Assembly: GCA_029776255.1 (NCBI GenBank)
Contig: JAKOTN010000002.1
Coordinates: 1 to 42,508 of the forward strand
Reading direction: 5' to 3'
DNA length: 42,508 nt
Origin: Pseudomonadota bacterium
GTDB taxonomy: Bacteria > Pseudomonadota > Gammaproteobacteria > Burkholderiales > Rhodocyclaceae
In this document: positions 1 to 6,005 of the stretch, in pieces
Layout: every line of letters starts with the position of its first letter
How positions within the stretch are numbered: position 1 is the stretch's first letter
Program-made: the position numbers and the translations under genes
Notes under the pieces: model-generated
Databases searched by the model: none
What the model was told of the DNA's origin: nothing
Seen by the model: only the letters and a program-made list of their open reading frames with translations

Positions 1-148
1 CCGTCTTGGCATTGAGCGCGGCTTCGCTGAGCAGGTCGATGTACAGCGCGTAGTCGCCTTCCTCAAAGAAGACGCAACTTCTTCGGTTACCTCGCTGCGT
101 CACGTGGTGAGGGTAACCGGGAACAACAAGTCTTGGTAGGCGAGCCAT
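1..148 (-). CDS. RAYT (Y1) transposase, N-terminal part, runs off the window
   Basis: The minus strand encodes 49 residues from an ATG at 148 to the window edge. The reading starts MARLPRLVVPGYPHHVTQRG and continues through CVFFEEGDYALYIDLL. This is the characteristic opening of REP-associated tyrosine transposases (Y1_Tnp/IS200-like), which cut and rejoin single-stranded DNA at palindromic repeats. The catalytic HUH motif and tyrosine would lie outside the window. The first 90 bases of the gene and its leader are duplicated exactly at 5433-5572. The family assignment is firm; whether the full gene is intact cannot be seen. Confidence 0.8.
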   Translation of the reverse strand, partial: MARLPRLVVPGYPHHVTQRGNRRSCVFFEEGDYALYIDLLSEAALNAKT

Positions 149-198
149 GCCGCAACCATGGACTAATTCGGTAATTTAGTAAACTGTCACCGTAATTC
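59..198. repeat. 140-bp direct repeat, copy 1 (RAYT 5' end and leader)
   Basis: Identical over 140 bp to 5433-5572 (offset 5374). It spans the first 30 codons of the RAYT gene plus its leader, which contains the imperfect palindrome ctaaattaccgaattag and the motif gaattacggtgaca read on the minus strand. The copies bracket toxin cassette 1, the primase remnant and the BrnT/BrnA module in direct orientation. Confidence 0.9.
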
Positions 199-255
199 CG
201 CAGCGCCAGCGAAGAAGGCCGCCACGAAGCGACAGGCACACGCCACCAGATGAAC

Positions 256-279
256 GAAGGGCCGCAATCGCGGCCCTTC
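256..279 (-). terminator. Hairpin, possible terminator of the toxin/immunity operon
   Basis: Perfect 10-bp stem (gaagggccgc / gcggcccttc) with a 4-base loop, 50-75 bases past the stop of the last minus-strand gene. The U-run is weak on the minus strand (gttc) and slightly better on the plus strand (tcttt), so direction is uncertain. Confidence 0.4.
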
Positions 280-331
280 TCTTTAGCGGCTATCCGCGCA
301 AGGCGGGTATGGGGGAGGTCTTCCTCATCAA

Positions 332-526
332 TCAGCCGTTCTTACGTTCACGTAACTCATGGATCACACGATTCCAATAACGCACAGCCTCGAAGTGCTG
401 CTGCCGCGTCAACCAAGTCTTGTTTTTCGGATCAACCGGGTCTCCACCAAGAATGACGGGCGTAATCTCAAACAATTCCATCCCAAGAGGCCGAGACCGT
501 TTTTGTTGATCGTTCGTCATCATCAT
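332..526 (-). CDS. Small protein resembling the HNH-toxin core, third gene of toxin cassette 1
   Basis: This 64-residue ORF overlaps the preceding SUKH gene by 4 bases (ATGA, 523-526), so it is probably translationally coupled. I do not recognise a named family. Its centre (ITPVILGGDPVDPKNK, then LTRQQH and YWNR) lines up with the C-terminus of the toxin encoded upstream (IKPVKFDGSPTDPANK, LPRDIH, WWNR). It lacks the toxin's first conserved His (HEI reads FEI here). It could be a fragment of another nuclease tip, a catalytically dead decoy, or a second immunity factor. The coupling argues that it is expressed; its function is unknown. Confidence 0.6.
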   Translation of the reverse strand: MMMTNDQQKRSRPLGMELFEITPVILGGDPVDPKNKTWLTRQQHFEAVRYWNRVIHELRERKNG

Positions 527-918
527 TTCGCCAACTGGTTCAAGAAGTCGGTGAAGCCACCCGCCACAGCCCGCGCATAGCGCAATTCCATGCCTATGAA
601 TGGAACCCGAACTACTGGCATCGCCGCATCGCGCGTATCAAAGCCATAGCCTTCGCCGCCCCCATCAGACCCGAACAGAAGAAGCCCTGGAGCATACTGC
701 TCGACCTCATATTCACGATTGAAGATACTCAGTTCCTCGGCTTTCCAGAGAATCAGGTAGTTGTCGCCAATGAATCCCTCTCCACCATCATGGTCGTGAA
801 GAAATTGCACGTAATCCGGAGGCAGCGAGCAGCCAAGTAATGAAACAGCATCACGGATGGCATCTACAGATGCCCCCGGATTCAACTGCCAGTCTTTCAG
901 TATCTCTTCTGTCTTCAT
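523..918 (-). CDS. SMI1/KNR4 (SUKH) family immunity protein
   Basis: 131 residues from the ATG at 918; a TTG at 936 in the same frame is a less likely start. The protein has the SUKH pattern: an N-terminal helix, then LGCSLPPDYVQFLHDHDGGE, a strand-rich centre with IGDNYLILWKAEEL, and a Gly-rich FGSDGGGEGYGFDT segment typical of SMI1/KNR4 proteins. SUKH proteins are established immunity factors for nuclease toxins, many of the HNH/His-Me finger class. That fits the gene 21 bases upstream, whose C-terminus is such a nuclease. It most likely binds that toxin in the cytoplasm and protects the producer. The downstream small ORF starts inside its stop region. Confidence 0.85.
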   Translation of the reverse strand: MKTEEILKDWQLNPGASVDAIRDAVSLLGCSLPPDYVQFLHDHDGGEGFIGDNYLILWKAEELSIFNREYEVEQYAPGLLLFGSDGGGEGYGFDTRDAAMPVVRVPFIGMELRYARAVAGGFTDFLNQLAK

Positions 919-939
919 GCTTTGGCACCGCCTCAATCT

Positions 940-3486
940 TTATTGGTTGCTGATGTCTCGCTGGAGTCGATTCCACCATGGAGTGACTTGCTGTCGATGA
1001 ATATCGCGCGGTAACACGACCTTGTTGGCCGGATCCGTTGGGCTACCATCGAATTTAACCGGTTTGATTTCGTGGACATCAACCGGCTTTCCAACAAGCC
1101 CCTGCTCCCTACGAATCGCACTGTTCGCCGCGTTAGCAGCATCGCGTGCAGCTTCGTACTCAGATCCTTCGATCAATCGGAATGGGCCTTGAGGTCTAGG
1201 CACGCCGGCTGGGTATCCCGTCCAATCTACGATCGAGAATTCGCCGGGTTTAACGGTGGTGACTGTCTTGTTTGCAACATTCTCCCCCACACGAACCCCA
1301 TTGCCAAGCGCCCCCTCAAGCCCGTCGGACCATACGATGCTGTAATTTCCGTACCGCTGTAGCCCTGCGCCAATGGCCGCCCCGGTGGCAAGACCGCCCC
1401 CCAGGCGGGCAACACCATTCCAATTTTCATTACCAATCGCCGTTGCGACATCATAGCCGAGAGGCAATAGATTCAGCCCCGGCGTAGCCTGAAGGATCAA
1501 CTTTCCTTGAGAGACACCCGCTGCATAGCTCTCGGCAACCGGCCCGGAAAGCTCCGGGTACCACTCGCCACGGTTTTGGCCGGTAACGCCGTTCCAAGCG
1601 GATCGCAAACCCAACTCGTTCCAAGCGACCGAGCCAGCAGCCTTGGTTAGATCGAATGCATTTTCAGCCGTACCAAAGCTCAATCCGTACAGCGTATCAA
1701 ACACGCCACCTACAACATTTCGCGCCAAGCTGCCTAGGGTGCCACCGCCTGCAGCAGAAGCTTCCTGAACACCCAACGACGGCAATCGCAGACCGTTGCC
1801 AAACTTGCCGACGAAGGATGTCTCTGTTTCGGATGAGGAGGCGACGACGTTTTGCGGCTGGGGGGTATTGGTTCCAGGCAGCACTATTTCCACAATAGAG
1901 GGGTCATCAACTACTGTACGTTCAACTTCCATCACATCTGATCTTCCAGCAGGCATCTTGCCATCAAGCGGTATCCGGATTTGCCCAGGGTAATCGGTCA
2001 CAGTCACCCCAAACCGATTGTCCAAGTCAGCCGTCTGCTCGTATCGCAGCCTCTGAGAAAGCTCAGGTTTCTGTTGCTGGATAGACCCGAACGCATTAAC
2101 CAACCCATCAAAAATCTCTTGCGCTCCAGACGAGAGATTTTGGGCGGAATCTTTGGTATTCGCCGCATTTGTGTCCGCCGGAGACCAATTAAGCGTATCG
2201 GCATTGGCCTTATCGCGCAGCGCCTCGTCAAAGTCGGCCTGCTGTGCCGTGGTGCGGCCGAACTCGTTGCGCTGCGGCGCATACATTTCGCGAATAGTGC
2301 TGGAAAGCGCATCGGCGGCGATCGCCTCCCACTGCAACTTTCCGCCCTGAATGGCGAGGTGGGTGACGGCGGAGACCAGGGCGGAAGTGGTGCTTTTCAC
2401 CAGGGACTGGACCGCTGGATCCGACTTGGCGAAGACCCCGCCCTCGCCGGTCAGCTCGCCGCCGACCGCCTGCGCGATCGGCGCGCTGATCGCGCTGACG
2501 GCAAGGCTAGTCCAGCTGAACTGCTTTTGCTGGCCCATGACCATGTTGATGCCCTGGCTGGCGACGTTGCTGGCGACGGCGACACCGATCGCGCCGAGCG
2601 GGTTGCTACCCCAACCGGCCACCCCCGCAGCCGGCCCGGCCACCATGCTGGCCCCGGACGCCCAGGCCCCGATACCCGACCCAGCCGCCGTCGTCAGCGC
2701 CGACGTCGCCACCGCACTCCAACTGAACTTGTCCTGCAAACCCGCCGCCATCGACAAGCCTTGACCGACGATACTGCCGACGGCACCGCCGATGGCGCCG
2801 ACGGCTATCGCCGTCCCGATACCATAGGTTCCTAGGAGTGCTCCTGCACCAAGGGTCATCACTCCTGTTCCTCCCGCGGCGGCAGCGGCGGCAGTCGAAA
2901 GGAATGGTGCCGCCGTCCCGGCGGTAAACACCGTGGCCACCACGGCCACGATGGCCACGATGATCTTCGCCCCGCCGCAGCCGCCGCCCTTTTTCTTGGG
3001 CGCCGGCGGCGCGGTGGGCAGCGTCGGGCTGGTGTCGCCGATGGCCTCGCCCGGGCGATAGGGCCGGAACGTGCCGGCGTTGTCATGGATGTTGGTGACC
3101 TTGTTGGGCAAGGTCAGGATCTGTCCGGCTTTCAAGGCTTCGCCGCCGGTCAGGCCGTTGGCGTCGGCGATCAGATACCACATCGCGGCGTCGCCCCAGA
3201 CGCTGCGGGCGATGCTCTGCAAGGTGTCGCCGTTCCGCACGGTATGACTGGTGGACGTGGCGCCCGGATAGGTCGGACTCACCGGTTCGTGGTTCTGATC
3301 GAAATCCGCGCTCGCCACCGGCTGCCAGTTCTTGTAATTCTTGTGATCGACACCGCGCGCGGCGATCGCCTGGGCGTAGTCGGTGCGCGACGGACCGTCG
3401 TTGCCGACATCGCCGACGCGCACCCCGTTGGCGTAGTAGTAGCGCTGGATGCGATTGACCGTGCCGCCGGCGATTTCGTCGCGCAC
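940..3486 (-). CDS. Polymorphic (Rhs-like) toxin C-terminal part: LysM, hydrophobic segments, HNH-like nuclease tip
   Basis: 848 residues from a GTG at 3486, but the frame is open up to 3850 with no upstream ATG, GTG or TTG, so this is the tail of a much larger protein whose secretion/YD-repeat part is missing. Visible parts: Rhs-like linker (1-78), LysM (about 80-130), a PKKKGGGCGG linker, then Ala/Gly-rich hydrophobic segments (about 173-300). A conserved pre-tip region ends at NWSPADT (residue 439), followed by the variable tip. The last 47 residues contain H805-E-I, GSPTDP, N821 and H830, the pattern of HNH/Endo VII-type (His-Me finger) nucleases. The adjacent SUKH gene supports DNase or RNase activity. 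Residues 315-439 are repeated nearly identically in the second cassette. Delivery is uncertain because the N-terminal part has been replaced by a primase remnant. Confidence 0.75.
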   Translation of the reverse strand: MRDEIAGGTVNRIQRYYYANGVRVGDVGNDGPSRTDYAQAIAARGVDHKNYKNWQPVASADFDQNHEPVSPTYPGATSTSHTVRNGDTLQSIARSVWGDAAMWYLIADANGLTGGEALKAGQILTLPNKVTNIHDNAGTFRPYRPGEAIGDTSPTLPTAPPAPKKKGGGCGGAKIIVAIVAVVATVFTAGTAAPFLSTAAAAAAGGTGVMTLGAGALLGTYGIGTAIAVGAIGGAVGSIVGQGLSMAAGLQDKFSWSAVATSALTTAAGSGIGAWASGASMVAGPAAGVAGWGSNPLGAIGVAVASNVASQGINMVMGQQKQFSWTSLAVSAISAPIAQAVGGELTGEGGVFAKSDPAVQSLVKSTTSALVSAVTHLAIQGGKLQWEAIAADALSSTIREMYAPQRNEFGRTTAQQADFDEALRDKANADTLNWSPADTNAANTKDSAQNLSSGAQEIFDGLVNAFGSIQQQKPELSQRLRYEQTADLDNRFGVTVTDYPGQIRIPLDGKMPAGRSDVMEVERTVVDDPSIVEIVLPGTNTPQPQNVVASSSETETSFVGKFGNGLRLPSLGVQEASAAGGGTLGSLARNVVGGVFDTLYGLSFGTAENAFDLTKAAGSVAWNELGLRSAWNGVTGQNRGEWYPELSGPVAESYAAGVSQGKLILQATPGLNLLPLGYDVATAIGNENWNGVARLGGGLATGAAIGAGLQRYGNYSIVWSDGLEGALGNGVRVGENVANKTVTTVKPGEFSIVDWTGYPAGVPRPQGPFRLIEGSEYEAARDAANAANSAIRREQGLVGKPVDVHEIKPVKFDGSPTDPANKVVLPRDIHRQQVTPWWNRLQRDISNQ
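2171..2569. repeat. 399-bp near-identical arm shared by the two toxin cassettes, copy 1
   Basis: Matches 7011-7409 at a constant offset of 4840 with about 8 mismatches counted by eye (about 98% identity). It encodes the conserved pre-tip region. Its left end coincides with the codon after the ADT tripeptide, beyond which the two tips are unrelated. Confidence 0.9.
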
Positions 3487-3780
3487 CAGGATCAGCCCCT
3501 GGGCATCGGTGGTGTACCGGAAGACGCGGTCGTCGGCGGTATTGAGCGCCCCGTCGGCGCCGGCGTCCTGGGCGGTGCGCAGGTGACCGTTGACGTCGTA
3601 GGCGTGGTAGGCGTAGCCCGGCTTCCAGTAGGCGTTGTTGCCGGCCAGCGCCGGGTTGTAGGCCTGGCTGGTGACGGCTTTTTCCTTGGCGTCGTCCCAG
3701 TACTCGTAGGCGACGTAGGTATTGACGGTGGTGCCGCCATTGACCGCGATACTGCGCGCCAGTTCGCCGGCGCCGCCTTG

Positions 3781-4275
3781 GCTGTTCTTCTCGGGCAGGC
3801 GTAGGCCGAGGGTTCTATCGGCGAGGCCGTGCTTGAAGGTGTCGATCAGTTAATTCGGCGTGCTCGAGTTCCCGCGCGGCCAGGCAGGCCGGGCGTCCGG
3901 GATTGCTTAAGATGCTCGTGGTGGTAGGCGATGGTGTCGTTGAGCAGATGCGGCTCATCGGCATCGAGTGTTACCGGTGGCGCCATTACCAACATTCGCG
4001 GCTAAAGAAGGGGTGGCCTTCAGGCGTTCGACGGCGTGGCGGAAACTGACGCCACGGGCTTTCATGACTCAGTCGATGGGGCCGCCGCCGAAGCCGTGCC
4101 AGAAGTTCTTCGCCGGGGCCACCACCAGCGAGGCCTCCCGGTCCTCGTGGAAGGGACAGCGGCCCAGTCAGTCCTTGCCGGCTTTCTTCAGTTCGATCCC
4201 CGTCGATTCGACCAGCCGCTGCGCCGACACTTCTGCCTTTAGCCGCTCGATGTCTGCTTCGGGGAGGCGGGGCAT
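3781..4275 (-). pseudogene. CHC2 zinc-finger primase-like pseudogene
   Basis: Reading the minus strand from ATG 4275 (AGGAA 10 bases upstream) gives MPRLPEADIERLKAEV, then GRCPFHEDREASLVV, GVSFRHAVERLKA, TLDADEPHLLNDTIAY and finally TFKHGLADRTLGLRLPEKN. This is the order of a CHC2-type DNA primase found on mobile elements. It is broken: two in-frame TGA codons (4168-4170 and 4069-4071) stand where the family usually has Trp, the second Cys pair of the zinc finger is missing (WHGFGGGPID), and a small insertion near 3850 shifts the frame. The last segment is in frame with the toxin ORF, so the junction near 3780 joins primase debris to toxin sequence. Confidence 0.75.
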
Positions 4276-4424
4276 AAGTCGGGTTCCTGGTAAAAAGCCG
4301 TCAAGGGGGGGCGGATAAAAATATTTCGTTTCGTAGTATGCTCCGCTTAGTGGTACTTCAAATCGGATCACGTAAAAAACGGCGGTATATGGCTGTCTTT
4401 ACGCACCACTCGACGGCAAACACC

Positions 4425-4802
4425 ATGACCATCGGCAATCAGGAGCGCGAGTTCTTCGTCGAATTCGGGGCACGCATCGCGCAACCGTGCAAGGACCGCA
4501 ACATCACGCAGGTCCAACTGGCGGAAGCACTCAATGTCTCGCAGACCTTCCAGGCCTACGAAGTGGGTCGGCGGCGCCATTCCCGTCTCGGCACTGCCGG
4601 TCGTCGCCCATACACTTGCCGTGTCCCTGGAGGAGTTGTTCGGCGAAGTAGAGCAGCAACCGCCGCGCCGCGCTGGCAGCAGCAGATCGAGGCCATCGCG
4701 CGGCTACTCAAAACGCAGCAGCGTTTCGTGGCGCAGGGACTTGATGCTTTCATCGAGCGCGGGCAACTCAAGCGCAAGGCGCAGACGGGCAGCAGCCGGT
4801 GA
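4425..4802 (+). pseudogene. XRE-family HTH regulator, frameshifted
   Basis: From ATG 4425 the frame reads MTIGNQEREFFVEFGARIAQ and QVQLAEALNVSQ, a helix-turn-helix of the XRE/Cro type, up to YEVGRRR. One extra base near 4577 moves the continuation (IPVSALPVVAHTLAVSLEEL) to the next frame. A second shift near 4670 returns it to RWQQQIEAIARLLKTQQRFV. Intact relatives carry these three blocks in a row, so this is a pseudogene by two frameshifts unless sequencing errors are involved. It overlaps the start of the BrnT gene by 4 bases and was probably the regulator of that module or of the divergent primase. Confidence 0.65.
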
Positions 4803-5101
4803 CGTTCTTCGATTTCGATTGGGACGCGAACAAGGCGCGGAGCAATCTGGCCAAGCATGGGGTATCGTTCCGCTTGGCCACGTCGGTGTTTCGGGATGCG
4901 CTGGCGCTGACGATCTTCGACGAGGAGCACAGCGACGACGAGGACCGCTGGGTGACGCTGGGGCGTGCTCGGAACGGGCAGGTGCTGGTGGTGGTCCATG
5001 CCACCGAGGAAGTCGGCGGCACGGAAACGCATATCCGCATCATTTCGGCGCGCCGCGCCGATCCGGCGGAGGTCCGCGATTACGAACAGGCGCCGCGTTA
5101 G
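4799..5101 (+). CDS. brnT: BrnT-family ribonuclease toxin
   Basis: 100 residues from a GTG overlapping the preceding stop (GTGA). The sequence FDFDWDANKARSNLAKHGVS, followed by VFRDALALTIFDEEHSDDEDRW and a VVVHATEE strand, is the standard BrnT toxin pattern (RelE-like fold, about 90-100 residues). BrnT proteins cleave RNA and are held inactive by the downstream BrnA antitoxin, as here. C-terminal IRIISARRADPAEVRDYE carries the RIISAR block usual in the family. The gene looks complete and is likely autoregulated with its antitoxin. Confidence 0.9.
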   Translation: MTFFDFDWDANKARSNLAKHGVSFRLATSVFRDALALTIFDEEHSDDEDRWVTLGRARNGQVLVVVHATEEVGGTETHIRIISARRADPAEVRDYEQAPR

Positions 5102-5119
5102 CGGCAAAGGGTGACAGCG

Positions 5120-5320
5120 ATGAAGGATCATTACGATTTCAGCAAGGGCACGCGCGGCAAGTTCTATAAGCCCGACGCGGTTTTTAGGCTACCGGTCTAT
5201 CTCGATGAGAAGGTGCAGGACTATCTCACCGCCAAGGCCGACGCCAAGGGCATCGACTTGTCCGATCTGGTCAACGATCTGCTCAAACGGGAAATCGAAA
5301 TTATTGAGGCGGTGAAGTAA
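5120..5320 (+). CDS. brnA: BrnA-family antitoxin
   Basis: 66 residues from ATG 5120, chosen over GTG 5111 because an AAAGGG sequence lies about 8 bases before it. It begins MKDHYDFSKGTRGKFYKPD, the conserved BrnA opening, followed by a ribbon-helix-helix-like region (FRLPVYLDEKVQDYL, then DLSDLVNDLLKREIEI). BrnA dimers bind BrnT and the operon promoter. It is 18 bases from brnT and is followed by a strong terminator. Confidence 0.88.
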   Translation: MKDHYDFSKGTRGKFYKPDAVFRLPVYLDEKVQDYLTAKADAKGIDLSDLVNDLLKREIEIIEAVK

Positions 5321-5345
5321 GAGCCAGCCCCAGCCGCTAAAAGAG

Positions 5346-5393
5346 AAACCCCCGACTGCCGCGACTACAAGCGGTTGGCGGGGGGTTTTTTTT
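5346..5393 (+). terminator. Rho-independent terminator after brnTA
   Basis: Stem aaacccccgactgccgc pairing with gcggttggcggggggttt across an 8-base loop, ending in a run of eight T. It lies 26 bases past the brnA stop. Confidence 0.85.
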
Positions 5394-5522
5394 CTAGACC
5401 AAGGTAAATTCGAGCACGGCCCCTTTTAATTGTTCCTCAAAGAAGACGCAACTTCTTCGGTTACCTCGCTGCGTCACGTGGTGAGGGTAACCGGGAACAA
5501 CAAGTCTTGGTAGGCGAGCCAT
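5394..5522 (-). pseudogene. RAYT transposase 5' fragment (truncated)
   Basis: From ATG 5522 the minus strand encodes the same first 30 residues as the gene at the left edge (MARLPRL to CVFFEE). The next codons are unrelated (QLKGAVLEFTLV) and a TAG follows at 5396-5394. The break is at 5433, beside the BrnTA terminator. No Y1 catalytic region remains, so it is an inactive remnant. Confidence 0.85.
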
Positions 5523-5572
5523 GCCGCAACCATGGACTAATTCGGTAATTTAGTAAACTGTCACCGTAATTC
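5433..5572. repeat. 140-bp direct repeat, copy 2
   Basis: Identical to 59-198. It carries the RAYT start region and leader and continues directly into a tandem duplication of the leader. Confidence 0.9.
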
Positions 5573-5636
5573 GCATGGACTAATTCGGTAATTTAGTAAA
5601 CTGTCACCGTAATTCGTAATTCTGTCACCGTAATTC
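5531..5636. repeat. Tandem array of the RAYT leader motif (43-bp unit)
   Basis: The 43-bp unit beginning catggactaattcggtaa occurs at 5531-5573 and again at 5574-5616. A third shortened copy of its end (taattctgtcaccgtaattc) fills 5617-5636. On the minus strand the unit ends in gaattacggtga; the last one supplies the final codons and stop of the immunity-candidate gene at 5625. Confidence 0.9.
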
Positions 5637-6005
5637 AAATACTTTACGGGCCGCCTCTCGGCCAGCAAGACGAAACGCGCGGAGCGTGGACTCTACTTCG
5701 TCATGATCGATATCGATTACAGCAATCTTTACCTTGGACATGGCATAAGAGTGGGTAGTCATGAGCACGTCCAGCACCCCGAAGATCACGGATCGCGCGT
5801 ACCCCTGCACGAGCTGATCGCTCCCTAGTGCTGTGGTATCCGCTTGGAATTCTTCCGCAGGCTCAAGCCTAATGGTGGCCTTGGCATATGCAGGTCGCGA
5901 CCCGATCAAGGAAGTAAAAGCTCCATTGACCTCGATTTCTTTGGGGAAACCTATGGCTCCGACATCTAGGAGCGAGTCTTTCCATTCTGCCAGAGTGATG
6001 GTCAT
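5625..6005 (-). CDS. Putative immunity protein of toxin cassette 2, EF-G domain IV-like
   Basis: 126 residues; the ATG at 6005 overlaps the stop of the toxin gene by 4 bases (ATGA), the usual layout of a cognate immunity gene. I do not recognise a named immunity family. The pattern resembles domain IV of elongation factor G: a YAKATIRLEP strand, a helix with GYARSVIFGVLDVL, then KVKIAVIDIDHDEVES and AFRLAGREAARKVFE. EF-G has comparable blocks (VYAKVELEVEP, DVKVTLVDGSYHEVDSS, AFKIAGSLAF). This is similarity by eye, not a search result. The stop and last codons (ELR-stop) lie in the RAYT-leader repeat, so the original C-terminus may have been clipped. Confidence 0.65.
   Translation of the reverse strand: MTITLAEWKDSLLDVGAIGFPKEIEVNGAFTSLIGSRPAYAKATIRLEPAEEFQADTTALGSDQLVQGYARSVIFGVLDVLMTTHSYAMSKVKIAVIDIDHDEVESTLRAFRLAGREAARKVFELR

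Noticed and set aside
1981-2835. Plus-strand 284-codon ORF over toxin 1
   Set aside because: Arg-rich antisense shadow of the toxin's Ala/Gly-rich region.
3968-4318. Plus-strand ORF over the primase remnant
   Set aside because: The minus strand gives the ordered CHC2 primase blocks; the plus frame has no family pattern.
5531-5636. CRISPR array
   Set aside because: The units are directly adjacent with no spacers and match the RAYT leader, so this is a tandem duplication.
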